Positions 44,727-56,069 of a stretch of DNA of 64,000 bases are shown one piece after another. The first letter of the stretch is position 1. Every line of letters begins with the position of its first letter. The translations under genes were made by a program, and so were the position numbers. The stretch lies in NCBI RefSeq assembly GCF_002310495.1, contig NZ_CP023344.1:3551501-3615500 (forward strand), given 5' to 3'. Source of the DNA: Nibricoccus aquaticus (GTDB taxonomy: Bacteria; Verrucomicrobiota; Verrucomicrobiia; Opitutales; Opitutaceae). The notes below the pieces were generated by a model. The model was not told where the DNA came from. It saw only the letters and a program-made list of their open reading frames with translations, and searched no databases.

Positions 44727-46457
44727 TCAGCGGGTGCGGAGGCGGGTGATGAAGCTCCAGCCGCCGGTGGCGTTCTGGATTTTTATGAGGAGGCGGTTTT
44801 TGCCTTTTTTGAGGCGGAGGGGGACGACGTCGTCATCGAGGCGGCTCATGCGGCGTATCCAGCGGTCGCTGACGAGGTGGCCGTTGAGCCAGATTTTGAC
44901 GCCGTCGTCGGAGCCGAGGCCGAGCCAGGCATCGGTGTCGGCGGGGGAATCGAATTCGGTCCAGGCGTAGCCGACGCTGTAGTCGTGTTCGCCGAAATCG
45001 ACGAGGCCGTCGGGGGCGGCGTCGCGTTTCCAGGTGAGGGTGGCGCCATCGATGGGTTGCGGGTCGCCTTCGGTGGGGCGGACGGTGTCGGCGCCGGCTT
45101 CGGTGAACCAGTCGGTGTTAAAGGCATTCATCTGGGAAGCGCGGGAGACTTTGGCGGTCGAGACGCTGAGGGCTTTGAGCATGACGGTGTCGTCGGCGGC
45201 GACGTGATCGATGTCGGAGAAGTTTTTTTCCTCCACTTTGATGGGTTCGAGGATGAGCCAAGTGGGGAGGGGGATTTCGGTGCGGGCGTCGCCGTTGAGC
45301 CAGGAGGTGTCGGCGGCGATGGATTTGTTTTCGGGTGGGACGACGAAGGAATAGTCGTAGGAGGAAGCGACGGGGGTGCTTTGGTCGAGGGCGGGGAGGA
45401 AGACGGCTTGTTTGCGAAGGGCGTCGGCGAGCGGGGTTTTCATGGGCTCGGGAAGGACGGACGTCGGCAGGAGGGTGACGTCGGTGACGCGGCCTTGTTC
45501 GTCGATGGCGAGGCGGGCGTCGATGCGGGTGATGCCGCGCTGGCGGAGGCCGTCGGCGCGGAGGGGGTCGCCGAGGAGGAGGGGGCCGGTGGATTTGCTG
45601 GCGAAGTCGAGGGGGCGGGTGAGCGAGAGGTAGTGGCTGCGGTCGGGCCAGCTGCGGGGGTTGGCAGGGTCGATGGCGGCGAGGAAGGCGGAGAGCTCGT
45701 CGGCGAATTTTTTGATTTCGCCGAGACTGGAAGCGCGGGCGCCGAGGAGGGGAACGCCGTGGCGGGAGAGGAGGACCATCTGGGTGCCTTCGGCGGGGGT
45801 GAAGCGGTTGAGGACGTTCATGCCGTTCTGGGCGGGCAGGTCGGCGACGAACCACGGCATCGAGGTGGTGGTGGCGATGCGGCGGTGTTCGGATTCGGAG
45901 TGTCGGACGCCCATGAATACGCAGCCGACTTTACCGGGGTAAACACGCTGGATGCGCTCGTAGGTGGCGGTGAAGGTGCGGAGCATTTCCCAGGATTCGC
46001 CGTCGTTGTGGGAGCCGAAGAGAACGAGGAGGAGTTCGGGCTCGGGGAGGCGGGAGAGATCGGCGGGGACAAGTTTTTGATTTTCGACGGTGAAGACGCG
46101 GCCGAGGAGGTCGGAGGTGGCGGGGCTTTTGGCGTTGGCCCAGGTGGCGGCGCGGGCGGGACGGGCGGAGATCTCGTGGTGAAGGCGGAGGATGTCGTCG
46201 GGGGCGAGGCCGCGGAGCATCATGCGGCGGCCGGTGGTGAGGCTGGTTTTGAAGAGGGCGAAGGGGCCGAGGACTTCGACGGGTTCGCCTTTGAACTTCG
46301 TACCTGCGAGGTCCTGCCATTCGGAGGATTTGGCGCGGGCGGGGGCGGTCGGAAAAGTCGCGAAGAAGGTGAGCGCGAGAAGTGCGATGACGGTGGTGAC
46401 GGAGGGGACGCGACGCGTGGAAGTGGACGTGGGGGCGGGGGCGGCGGGGTAGCGCAT
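44727..46457 (-). CDS. Exported SHD1-like / thioredoxin-fold protein with C-terminal jelly-roll domain
   Basis: The 576-residue protein has a signal segment (TVIALLALTFFATF). Residues about 45-100 resemble an SHD1 domain (EWQDLAGTKFKGEPVEV). Residues about 125-260 have a thioredoxin-like beta-alpha pattern (ELLLVLFGSHNDGESWEML, SMPWFVADLPAQ) but no CxxC, so no redox activity is expected. The last 120 residues form a beta-rich, carbohydrate-binding-like domain (DAWLGLGSDDGVKIWLNG, KGKNRLLIKIQN). The combination is typical of Planctomycetes/Verrucomicrobia extracytoplasmic proteins; function unknown. ATG 46457 chosen. Confidence 0.65.
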   Translation of the reverse strand: MRYPAAPAPTSTSTRRVPSVTTVIALLALTFFATFPTAPARAKSSEWQDLAGTKFKGEPVEVLGPFALFKTSLTTGRRMMLRGLAPDDILRLHHEISARPARAATWANAKSPATSDLLGRVFTVENQKLVPADLSRLPEPELLLVLFGSHNDGESWEMLRTFTATYERIQRVYPGKVGCVFMGVRHSESEHRRIATTTSMPWFVADLPAQNGMNVLNRFTPAEGTQMVLLSRHGVPLLGARASSLGEIKKFADELSAFLAAIDPANPRSWPDRSHYLSLTRPLDFASKSTGPLLLGDPLRADGLRQRGITRIDARLAIDEQGRVTDVTLLPTSVLPEPMKTPLADALRKQAVFLPALDQSTPVASSYDYSFVVPPENKSIAADTSWLNGDARTEIPLPTWLILEPIKVEEKNFSDIDHVAADDTVMLKALSVSTAKVSRASQMNAFNTDWFTEAGADTVRPTEGDPQPIDGATLTWKRDAAPDGLVDFGEHDYSVGYAWTEFDSPADTDAWLGLGSDDGVKIWLNGHLVSDRWIRRMSRLDDDVVPLRLKKGKNRLLIKIQNATGGWSFITRLRTR

Positions 46458-46570
46458 GGTGGGGAGTGCGAGCAGGCTTCGACGTGGATGCGGGGTGGTC
46501 AACGGGACGGGGTTGAGAGCGGGCGTGCGGGGGTTGCGATTAGTTGCCGGAGCGGAGACGGGCGATTTTT

Positions 46571-46602
46571 TGGACAGGATTAACAGAATGAACAGGATTG
46601 GG
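46571..46602. repeat. GGACAGGATTAACAGAATGAACAGGATT dispersed element
   Basis: Repeated ACAGGATT/ACAGAAT units form an AT-richer patch. This motif type recurs in many unrelated bacterial genomes; only one copy is present here. Confidence 0.5.
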
Positions 46603-46640
46603 CAGAGGGGCGGCGGCGGTGAGGAGAGTGATGTTTTTGG

Positions 46641-46674
46641 GGAAAGAAAAAGGCCCGAGGGATCTCGGGCCTTT
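46641..46674 (-). terminator. Rho-independent terminator of prfC
   Basis: A 9- to 11-bp stem (46649-46659 with 46664-46674, arm AAAGGCCCGAG) has loop GGAT. On the minus strand it is followed by TTTTCTTTCC. It lies 37 bases past the prfC stop. Confidence 0.85.
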
Positions 46675-46710
46675 CAGCGAAGAAGGGGAAACGAGGCGAG
46701 GGAGCGCCGC

Positions 46711-48348
46711 TCAGGTTTTAGTCTGCTCGATGGGCATGTCGTGGAGTTTTAGCTCCGGGTTTTTCTCGATGAAGTAGCGGAGCGTCCAGTCGTTCGGGAA
46801 GAGGACGATCGGGTTATCGAATTTGTCGGTGCCGAAGCTGACGCCCTGGGCGACGACGATGGAGGAGGGGTTTTTAAGCGCGGGGTGCGGCTCGGCCCAT
46901 TTGAGAAGGGTCCAGGGAGCGGGGACGAGTTTAGACTCGGCGTTGTACTCGGACTGGAGGCGCCATTGGACGACTTCGAACTGGAGCGGGCCGACGGCGG
47001 CGAGGAGGGTGGCGCCGGGCGGGGCGTTGCGGGCGTTGAAGGACTGGACGACGCCTTCCTGGAGAAGCTGCTCGAGGCCGGCGCGGTATTTTTTGGCGTC
47101 TCCGGTATTTGGATTCGAGATGTAGCTGAAGACCTCGGAGGGGAAGCGCGGGATCTCGTCGTAGCAGATGCTGCGGTCGGTGGTGAGGGTGTCGCCGATG
47201 CCGAATTCGCTGTGGCCGACAAGGCCGATGACGTCGCCAGGCCAAGCTTCGTCGACGGTTTCGCGGTCGCGGCCGAAGAGTTTGTGCGAGGAGGAGAGGC
47301 GGACTTGTTTCCCGGTGCGCTGGTGGGTGACGACCATGTCGCGCTCGAATTTGCCGGAGCAGATGCGGAGGAAGGCGATGCGGTCGCGATGCTTGGCGTC
47401 CATGTTGGCCTGGATCTTGAAGATGAAGCCGGAGAACTTCGGATCATCGACGGGGACTTCGCGCGCGGTTGTTGGCTGAGGAAATCCGGGGACGGAGATG
47501 GTGACGGATTTGCGCGGGGCGGGCGGGACGGAGTCTTTGAGAAAACCATCGAGGAGGAGCTGGATGCCGAAGTTGTTTACGGCGGAGCCAAAATAGACGG
47601 GAGTCTGCTGGCCGTGTTGAACGGCGTTGAGATCGAACGGGTGGCCGGCACCGTCGAGCATCTCGAGTTGTTCGCGGACTTGGTCGAACGTGTAGTCGTC
47701 GAGTTTTTCGCGGACGAGGGGATCGTTGAGATCGGCGACGTTGACGGGGGCTTGGAATTTGCCGCCGGGGACGCGTTCGAAGAGATGGACCTCGCGGGTG
47801 CGGCGGTCGAAGACGCCTTTGAAGGACGGGCCGTTGCCGAGGGGCCAGATGACGGGGGAGGACTGGAGGCCGAGGACGCTCTCGAGTTCGTCGAGCAGCG
47901 CGATGGGGTTCATCGTGGGCCGGTCGCACTTATTCATGAACGTGAATATCGGGACGCCGCGGCGGCGGCAGACCTCGAAGAGCTTGCGGGTCTGGGCTTC
48001 AACGCCCTTGGCGGCGTCGATCACCATGAGAGCGGCGTCAACGGCGGTGAGGACGCGGTAGGTGTCCTCGGAGAAGTCTTTGTGGCCGGGAGTGTCGAGG
48101 AGGTTAACCGCGCAGCCGTTGTAATCGAACTGGAGAACGGTGGAGCTGATCGAGATGCCGCGTTGTTTTTCGAGCTCCATCCAGTCGGAGGCGGTGGCGC
48201 GCTGGTTTTTGCGGTCTTTGACAGCGCCGGCGAGGTGGATGGCGTTGCCGTAGAGGAGGAACTTCTCGGTGAGCGTCGTCTTACCCGCATCGGGGTGGGA
48301 GATGATGGCGAAGGTGCGGCGGCGGGCGATTTCAGCGGCGGGCGACAT
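46711..48348 (-). CDS. prfC: Peptide chain release factor 3
   Basis: This 545-residue translational GTPase recycles RF1/RF2 from the ribosome. G-motifs are SHPDAGKTTLTEK (G1), RGISISSTV (G2), DTPGHKDFSEDTYR (G3) and NKCDRPTMNP (G4), followed by the RF3-specific C-terminal domain. DFSEDTYR distinguishes RF3 from EF-G and TypA. Single gene, ended by its own terminator. Confidence 0.96.
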   Translation of the reverse strand: MSPAAEIARRRTFAIISHPDAGKTTLTEKFLLYGNAIHLAGAVKDRKNQRATASDWMELEKQRGISISSTVLQFDYNGCAVNLLDTPGHKDFSEDTYRVLTAVDAALMVIDAAKGVEAQTRKLFEVCRRRGVPIFTFMNKCDRPTMNPIALLDELESVLGLQSSPVIWPLGNGPSFKGVFDRRTREVHLFERVPGGKFQAPVNVADLNDPLVREKLDDYTFDQVREQLEMLDGAGHPFDLNAVQHGQQTPVYFGSAVNNFGIQLLLDGFLKDSVPPAPRKSVTISVPGFPQPTTAREVPVDDPKFSGFIFKIQANMDAKHRDRIAFLRICSGKFERDMVVTHQRTGKQVRLSSSHKLFGRDRETVDEAWPGDVIGLVGHSEFGIGDTLTTDRSICYDEIPRFPSEVFSYISNPNTGDAKKYRAGLEQLLQEGVVQSFNARNAPPGATLLAAVGPLQFEVVQWRLQSEYNAESKLVPAPWTLLKWAEPHPALKNPSSIVVAQGVSFGTDKFDNPIVLFPNDWTLRYFIEKNPELKLHDMPIEQTKT

Positions 48349-48489
48349 GGGAAAAGAGGGGCGAACGTACCGAGGTGGACGGGGCGCACCACTCTAATTT
48401 TCCGGGGAGAACGTGGGAGGCGTGTTTGTGAATGGGAGAGGTGTGAAGAACTCTCCCGACGGCTTTTGGGGTATGGGCCTTAGTGCAAT

Positions 48490-48537
48490 CGGGCGGCAAA
48501 TTTTCTAAAGTTTTAGCGAAATCGCCCGTAGATTTTT
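48490..48537 (+). other. Leader hairpin upstream of the small membrane protein gene
   Basis: Arms CGGGCG (48490-48495) and CGCCCG (48523-48528) enclose an AT-rich loop and are followed by TAGATTTTT, directly before the ATG at 48548. It could be an attenuator or mRNA stabiliser. Evidence is limited to base pairing. Confidence 0.3.
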
Positions 48538-48547
48538 CATAACAACC

Positions 48548-48730
48548 ATGCTACATAATTTCGCAGTTACCCACCCCCTTATGGTTATCGCGATTGCAGT
48601 TTTTGCGGCCTTTTACTTCACCGGCGTCTATTTGCTCGTCTCTTCTTTGTCTCAAAAACCCGAGTGGTTTGAAGACGAGAACGGTGACCTGCACCACATG
48701 CCTGAAGGCGATGTGGCCGCTCATCACTGA
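48548..48730 (+). CDS. Small single-span membrane protein, 60 residues
   Basis: MLHNFAVTHPLMVIAIAVFA opens into one membrane helix (about 11-34), then a short acidic tail with His pairs (EDENGDLHHMPEGD). Local codon use, with many C-ending codons on plus, differs from the G-rich genes around it, which supports genuine and possibly high expression. Not recognised; the methyltransferase gene starts 46 bases later. Confidence 0.6.
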   Translation: MLHNFAVTHPLMVIAIAVFAAFYFTGVYLLVSSLSQKPEWFEDENGDLHHMPEGDVAAHH

Positions 48731-48776
48731 GAGAATTTGCTTCTCCGGTTCACGCGCAGCGTGATGATGCGAGGCG

Positions 48777-49937
48777 ATGCCTGCTTCGCTTAAGCTCAAG
48801 TCCAACGTCAAAGCACGTGTGCTCACGGGACATCCGTGGGTGTTCGCCAATGAAGTCGAGGTGCTGCTGGCACCTGAACATGACGGCGAAGTGGTGGAAT
48901 GCCGGGATCGCACCGGGCGGTTTCTTGGTAGTGGAATCTATAACAGCCGGTCGCAGATTTGCTGGCGGCGGTTGAGCCGGGAAGCGGTGACGCTGGATGA
49001 AGCGTATCTGCATGGCGCGGTGAAGCGGGCGCTGGCCAGACGCGGTGCGGGCGCAGCGACGCGGCGGCTGGTGTGGTCGGAGTCGGATGATTTGCCGGGC
49101 GTGGTGGTGGATCAATTTGGCGATGCGCTGGTGGTGCAGATCCAGACGCTCGCGATGGACAAGCGCCGGGATGAAATCGGGCGCGTGTTGATGGAGCTGG
49201 TGAAGCCGGCGGAGATTATTTTTCGCAACGATGCGACGATCCGGCGACTCGAAGGACTCGGGCAGGAAGTGACGACGCTCAGCGGAAATGCGTGGGAGCC
49301 GCGCTGGGTGAAGATCGATGGCTTCGAGTACTGGCTCGATCTGCAGAATGGGCAGAAGACGGGATTTTATCTGGATCAACGCACGCAGCATGTCGTGGTT
49401 TCGCGGTACGCGGCGGGTCGGCGGGTGCTGGACGCGTTCTGTAATCAAGGGCCGTTTGCGCTGCACTGTGCGAAGGCGGGTGCGGCGAGTGTGCTCGGGC
49501 TCGATAGCGCGGAAGACGCGATCGGGCAGGCGAAGCGGAATGCGGAGCGCGCGGGGGTGAAGGCGGATTTCGCGGTGGCGAACGTCTTTGATTTTTTTAA
49601 CGCGCCGGAGCGCGGCGACGACACGTGGGATATGATCGTGCTCGATCCGCCGCCGTTCGCGAAGTCGAAGAGCGCGCTCGAAGGGGCGCTCCGTGGTTAC
49701 AAGGAAATCAATTTGCGCGCGATGCAGCGGCTCACACCGGGTGGCATCCTGGCGACGTATACATGTTCCCATCACATGCAGGACGCGGAGTTGCGCGAAG
49801 TGCTCGCGGAAGCGGCGGCAGATGCGAAGCGGCGCGTGCAGGTGATGCAATTTTGTCATCAACCGCCGGATCATCCGGTGCTGGTGACGATGCCGGAGAG
49901 CGAGTATCTGCGCGGGTATATTTTGCGCGTGGAGTGA
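48777..49937 (+). CDS. rlmI: RlmI-type class I rRNA methyltransferase
   Basis: The 386-residue protein has an N-terminal PUA domain (about 1-80: LKLKSNVKARVLTGHPWVFANEV) and a C-terminal Rossmann SAM-dependent methyltransferase. Motifs are NGQKTGFYLDQR, VLDAFCNQGPFALHCAKAGA (SAM site) and VLDPPPFAKSKS (catalytic PP motif). E. coli RlmI methylates C1962 of 23S rRNA; the same role is inferred. Confidence 0.88.
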   Translation: MPASLKLKSNVKARVLTGHPWVFANEVEVLLAPEHDGEVVECRDRTGRFLGSGIYNSRSQICWRRLSREAVTLDEAYLHGAVKRALARRGAGAATRRLVWSESDDLPGVVVDQFGDALVVQIQTLAMDKRRDEIGRVLMELVKPAEIIFRNDATIRRLEGLGQEVTTLSGNAWEPRWVKIDGFEYWLDLQNGQKTGFYLDQRTQHVVVSRYAAGRRVLDAFCNQGPFALHCAKAGAASVLGLDSAEDAIGQAKRNAERAGVKADFAVANVFDFFNAPERGDDTWDMIVLDPPPFAKSKSALEGALRGYKEINLRAMQRLTPGGILATYTCSHHMQDAELREVLAEAAADAKRRVQVMQFCHQPPDHPVLVTMPESEYLRGYILRVE

Positions 49938-50045
49938 TCGTGAGACAGCGAAGCGCCGGACTGTGCCGTGTGTAGCGGAAACGTTTCGCACGGCGGGGTT
50001 GCGGAAATGCGGCATTCGGTCAGCTGTATGGGCTTTTCCCGGTCC

Positions 50046-51455
50046 ATGCCTGATCTCGCCTACGAAACGATCCGCGCCTCACTCGCCTCGCAATCCCTCT
50101 TCGAGGATAAAACCTGGCAGCTCTCACCGGCGGCGTGGCCACTGACGAAGGAGCAGATTGGCGAACTCGAGGCGATCGGCGTGGCGTGCATGGAGTATCA
50201 CCAGGCGCTGGAGACGCTTTATCTGCGCTCGGTCGCGGGGAAAAATCTGCTGCGTAACAAGCCGTTGCTCGCGCCGTGGGTGGCGGATTATCTGGATCGA
50301 GGAAAACCTGCGTCGCTCGTCGCTCATGCGCGCGATCCGAAGAATCGCGGTGTGTTTCCCACGGTGTTGCGGCCCGATTTGTTGCTGACGGATGAAGGCT
50401 TCGTGATGACGGAGCTCGACTCGGTGCCGGGCGGGATCGGGCTGACGGCGTTTCTCAATCGGATGTATGGCGGCGCGAAAGAGATTACTGATCCGTCGGT
50501 GCTTGGGGTTGGCGATGCGATGATCCGCGGCTTCTACGATTCGCTCGCAGCGTTGCGGACGGATGTGCGCAATCCGCTTATCGCGCTTGTGGTGAGCGAT
50601 GAGGCAGCGACTTACCGTCCCGAGATGCACTGGCTGGCGGAGCAGCTGCAGCTTCAAGGGAAGCGCGTGTTCTGTCTCGATCCCGAGGATGTTTTTCCGC
50701 TGGGCAGTTCTCTTTGTTTCGATGTCGAAGGGAATCCGGAGAAGATCGATATCATCTATCGCTTCTTCGAGCTGTTCGATCTAGCGAACATCCGCACGGC
50801 GAATTTTTTCTTTGAGGCGTGGCAGGCGGGTGAAGTGGTGATCGCGCCGCCGATGCGGCCGTTTCAAGAGGAGAAGCTGGGGCTGGCGCTTTTTCATCAT
50901 CATTTGCTCGCAGATTTCTGGGCGGAGACGTTGAGCGGGCGTTCGTTGAAGTTGCTCAAGCAACTCATCCCGCCGTCGTGGATTATTGATCCGGCGCCGT
51001 TGCCGCCAGGCGCGGTGCTCGATGGGCCGAAGGTTGGCGGACGCTCGCTGACGAGTTGGTCGCAGCTCGCGGGCGCGTCGCAGAAGGAGCGCGATTTGAT
51101 CATCAAGATCAGCGGCTATCATGAGACGGCGTGGGGCGCGCGCAGCGTGGTGCTCGGCAGCGATTGTTCGCGCGAGGAGTGGCAGCAAGGTGTGGAGATC
51201 GCGATCAAGGATGCGCCGACGAATCTGCATATTTTGCAGGAGTATAAAAAACCGCGTCGCGTGAAGCATCGCGTGTATGATCGCGAGCAGCAGGTGCGTG
51301 AAGTCGATGGGCGGCTGCGGTTGTGCCCTTACTATTTTAATCTCGGTGGGAAATCGGTGTTGAGCGGAGCGCTCGCGACGTTTTGTCCGCCGGATAAAAA
51401 AATCATTCACGGCATGCAGGACGCGGCGTTGCTGCCTTGCGCGGTTGTTGGCTGA
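50046..51455 (+). CDS. Unrecognised protein with ATP-grasp-like features
   Basis: The 469-residue soluble protein has no signal peptide or membrane segment. Segments such as VLRPDLLLTDEGFVMTELD, RDLIIKISGYHETAWGARS and NLHILQEYKKPRRVKH resemble the acid, lysine and C-terminal elements of circularly permuted ATP-grasp ligases (glutathionylspermidine-synthetase-like). I know of no characterised homologue. Start ATG 50046 (MPDLAYETIR) is preferred to the upstream frame from 49968. It stands alone between the RlmI-type gene and the thiamin riboswitch. Confidence 0.6.
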   Translation: MPDLAYETIRASLASQSLFEDKTWQLSPAAWPLTKEQIGELEAIGVACMEYHQALETLYLRSVAGKNLLRNKPLLAPWVADYLDRGKPASLVAHARDPKNRGVFPTVLRPDLLLTDEGFVMTELDSVPGGIGLTAFLNRMYGGAKEITDPSVLGVGDAMIRGFYDSLAALRTDVRNPLIALVVSDEAATYRPEMHWLAEQLQLQGKRVFCLDPEDVFPLGSSLCFDVEGNPEKIDIIYRFFELFDLANIRTANFFFEAWQAGEVVIAPPMRPFQEEKLGLALFHHHLLADFWAETLSGRSLKLLKQLIPPSWIIDPAPLPPGAVLDGPKVGGRSLTSWSQLAGASQKERDLIIKISGYHETAWGARSVVLGSDCSREEWQQGVEIAIKDAPTNLHILQEYKKPRRVKHRVYDREQQVREVDGRLRLCPYYFNLGGKSVLSGALATFCPPDKKIIHGMQDAALLPCAVVG

Positions 51456-51541
51456 GAAAAGAATTTTTCAGAGGGCCAGAGAAGTGCGGAAGAAATTTTC
51501 AGTTGAAAATTTTCTGAGGCGGGGACTCTGTGCGGCTCACT

Positions 51542-53923
<2,382 letters not shown>

Positions 53924-53963
53924 AACGGGAACACGCGCGCGGGCGCCAACGAACATTCTTACC

Positions 53964-54617
53964 ATGAAACTGATCGTGATTTCTCCAGAGGGCGACGATG
54001 CGCGGGAGGTGCCTGCGCTGATGGCGATGCTGGCGGCAGGGCTGGAACGGTATCACGTACGCAAGCCAGGGTGGTCGCGGGAAAAGTTGGAAATCTGGCT
54101 GCGGAGTTTGCCCGAGCGCTGGCGTTCGCGGCTCGTGCTGCATCAGCACCACGAGCTGGTGGATGAGCTGGGGTTTGGCGGGAGGCACTGGCGCGATGAT
54201 GGCACGGCGCTGTTGGAACCGCCGGCGGTGTCTATGGCGCCGTTTCAAATGGTGGATCGCATCGGACCGTATGGTGTTTCGAGCCGGGCGTGTCATGACC
54301 TCGCGGCGTTGCGGGCGGCGATGGGGCGGTACGACTCGGTGTTGCTGGGTCCGGTGTTTCCCTCGATCTCGAAGGAAGGTTATGGGCCGACGGGGATGCT
54401 GAGCTTGAACGAACTTTATCATCTGCTGCGCAACCGGACGCCGGGGCAGAAATTCACGCAGGTGATCGGCATCGGCGGGCTCACGGCGGCGAATGCGCCG
54501 CGTTGCCGGAACTTCGGTTTCGATGGCGTGGCGACGCTCGGTGCGGTGTGGCAGTCGACCGATCCGGTGCGCGCGTTTTTCGAGATCCAATCGGCCATTT
54601 CTTATCATGCCACTTGA
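53964..54617 (+). CDS. ThiE/TenI-family protein (first of two)
   Basis: The 217-residue TIM-barrel protein is related to thiamin-phosphate synthase. It has LERYHVRKPGWS, a C-terminal phosphate site GIGGLTAANA and YDSVLLGPVFPSISKEGY. It lacks the NDxVDIA and HLGxxD segments that bind pyrophosphate/Mg in true ThiE (here LHQHHELVDEL), so a TenI-like thiazole tautomerase role is more likely. It overlaps the genuine thiE by 11 bases. Confidence 0.78.
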   Translation: MKLIVISPEGDDAREVPALMAMLAAGLERYHVRKPGWSREKLEIWLRSLPERWRSRLVLHQHHELVDELGFGGRHWRDDGTALLEPPAVSMAPFQMVDRIGPYGVSSRACHDLAALRAAMGRYDSVLLGPVFPSISKEGYGPTGMLSLNELYHLLRNRTPGQKFTQVIGIGGLTAANAPRCRNFGFDGVATLGAVWQSTDPVRAFFEIQSAISYHAT

Positions 54618-55254
54618 ACACCGGCAGCTGCACCCGCTGATGTGCCTGACGCAGGACGGGCTGGCGGAAACGCATCTCGAACAGGCGACGCGGCTGCTGA
54701 TCGCGGGCGCGAGGTGGATTCAAGTACGCATGAAGCGTGGGACGCCGCAGGAGAGACTGACGATGGCGGGGATGATCGCGCCGCTGTGCCGGCAGTATGG
54801 AGCTATCTGCATCGTGAACGACAGCGTGGACATCGCGATCGCGGTGAACGCGCATGGCGTCCATCTCGGCAAGACCGACGGGCTGTGGAGCGCGGCGCGG
54901 AAGGAGATGGGGCGCGAGATGATTATCGGCGGGACGATCAACAACGAGGCCGACGCACGGCGGGCGATCCGGGCGAATTGTTTGGATTACGTCGGGATCG
55001 GGCCGTGGCGTTTCACGACGACGAAGGAAAATCTTTCGCCGGTGCTCGGGCCGACAGGAGTGGCGACACTGGTGGCGCAGCTCGATGGAATCCCGGTGTG
55101 GGCGATTGGCGGAATCACGGCGGCGGATCTGCCGGAGGTGCGGGCGAGCGGGGCGGTGGGCGCGGCGGTGACGTCGGCGCTCTATCGCGACGGGCGGGTG
55201 CAGGATAATTTTCACGAACTCAATGCGGCCTGGAAGCAGGCGATGAAAACATGA
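54607..55254 (+). CDS. thiE: Thiamin-phosphate synthase
   Basis: This 215-residue TIM-barrel enzyme joins HMP-PP and the thiazole phosphate. Family residues are all present: [43 protein letters not shown] and the phosphate loop [10 protein letters not shown]. The start ATG 54607 lies inside the end of the preceding gene. The stop overlaps thiG. Confidence 0.93.
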   Translation: MPLEHRQLHPLMCLTQDGLAETHLEQATRLLIAGARWIQVRMKRGTPQERLTMAGMIAPLCRQYGAICIVNDSVDIAIAVNAHGVHLGKTDGLWSAARKEMGREMIIGGTINNEADARRAIRANCLDYVGIGPWRFTTTKENLSPVLGPTGVATLVAQLDGIPVWAIGGITAADLPEVRASGAVGAAVTSALYRDGRVQDNFHELNAAWKQAMKT

Positions 55255-56069
55255 TGACGACGAACACGACGAAAATACGGACATTCGAAACCGAGCCACT
55301 GGTCATCGCCGGTGTGACGTTTTCTTCGCGGCTGTTTCTCGGCACGGGGAAGTACAGCTCGAGTGCGGCGATGCGCGAGAGCATCGCGGCGTCGGGCTCG
55401 CAGCTGGTGACGGTGGCGTTGAGGCGCGTGCGGACCGATGGCGGCGTGGACGACATTCTCGATCACATCGACCGGGAGCGGTGTCGGTTGCTGCCCAATA
55501 CGTCGGGCGTGCGCGATGCGAAGGAGGCTGTGCTGGCGGCGGAGCTGGCGCGCGAGGCGATGGAGACGAACTGGGTGAAACTGGAGATTCATCCCGACCC
55601 GAAGTACCTGATGCCCGATCCGGTGGAGACGTTGCTGGCGACGCGGGAGTTGGTGAAGCGCGGCTTCGTGGTGTTGCCGTATGTCCACGCCGACCCGGTG
55701 TTGTGCAAGCAGCTCGAAGAGGCGGGTGCGGCGGCGGTGATGCCGCTGGGCGCGCCGATCGGGAGCAATCGCGGGCTGGAGACGCGGGCGTTTTTGGAAA
55801 TCATCCTCGCACAGGCGCGCGTGCCGGTGGTGATCGATGCGGGGCTCGGCGCGCCGTCTCATGCGGCGGCGGCGCTGGAGATGGGCGCGGATGCGGTGCT
55901 CGTGAATACGGCGATCGCGGCGGCGAGCGATCCGGTGGGGATGGGAGCGGCGTTTAGGAAAGCGGTCGAAGCCGGGCGGCTCGGGTATGAGGCGGGACTG
56001 GCGGCGCGTGGGGCGGAGTTGCGGGCGGTGGCGACGTCGCCGCTGACGGCGTTTTTGAGCGAGGTCTGA
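55251..56069 (+). CDS. thiG: Thiazole synthase
   Basis: This 272-residue TIM barrel forms the thiazole ring from DXP, dehydroglycine and ThiS thiocarboxylate. Motifs are [12 protein letters not shown], the catalytic Lys in [30 protein letters not shown] and [20 protein letters not shown]. It starts ATGATGA over the thiE stop and ends with TGATG into thiH. Confidence 0.97.
   Translation: MMTTNTTKIRTFETEPLVIAGVTFSSRLFLGTGKYSSSAAMRESIAASGSQLVTVALRRVRTDGGVDDILDHIDRERCRLLPNTSGVRDAKEAVLAAELAREAMETNWVKLEIHPDPKYLMPDPVETLLATRELVKRGFVVLPYVHADPVLCKQLEEAGAAAVMPLGAPIGSNRGLETRAFLEIILAQARVPVVIDAGLGAPSHAAAALEMGADAVLVNTAIAAASDPVGMGAAFRKAVEAGRLGYEAGLAARGAELRAVATSPLTAFLSEV

Noticed and set aside
44877-48483. 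Long plus-strand open frames opposite the thioredoxin-like gene and prfC
   Set aside because: Antisense artefacts of G-rich third positions; no recognisable domains.
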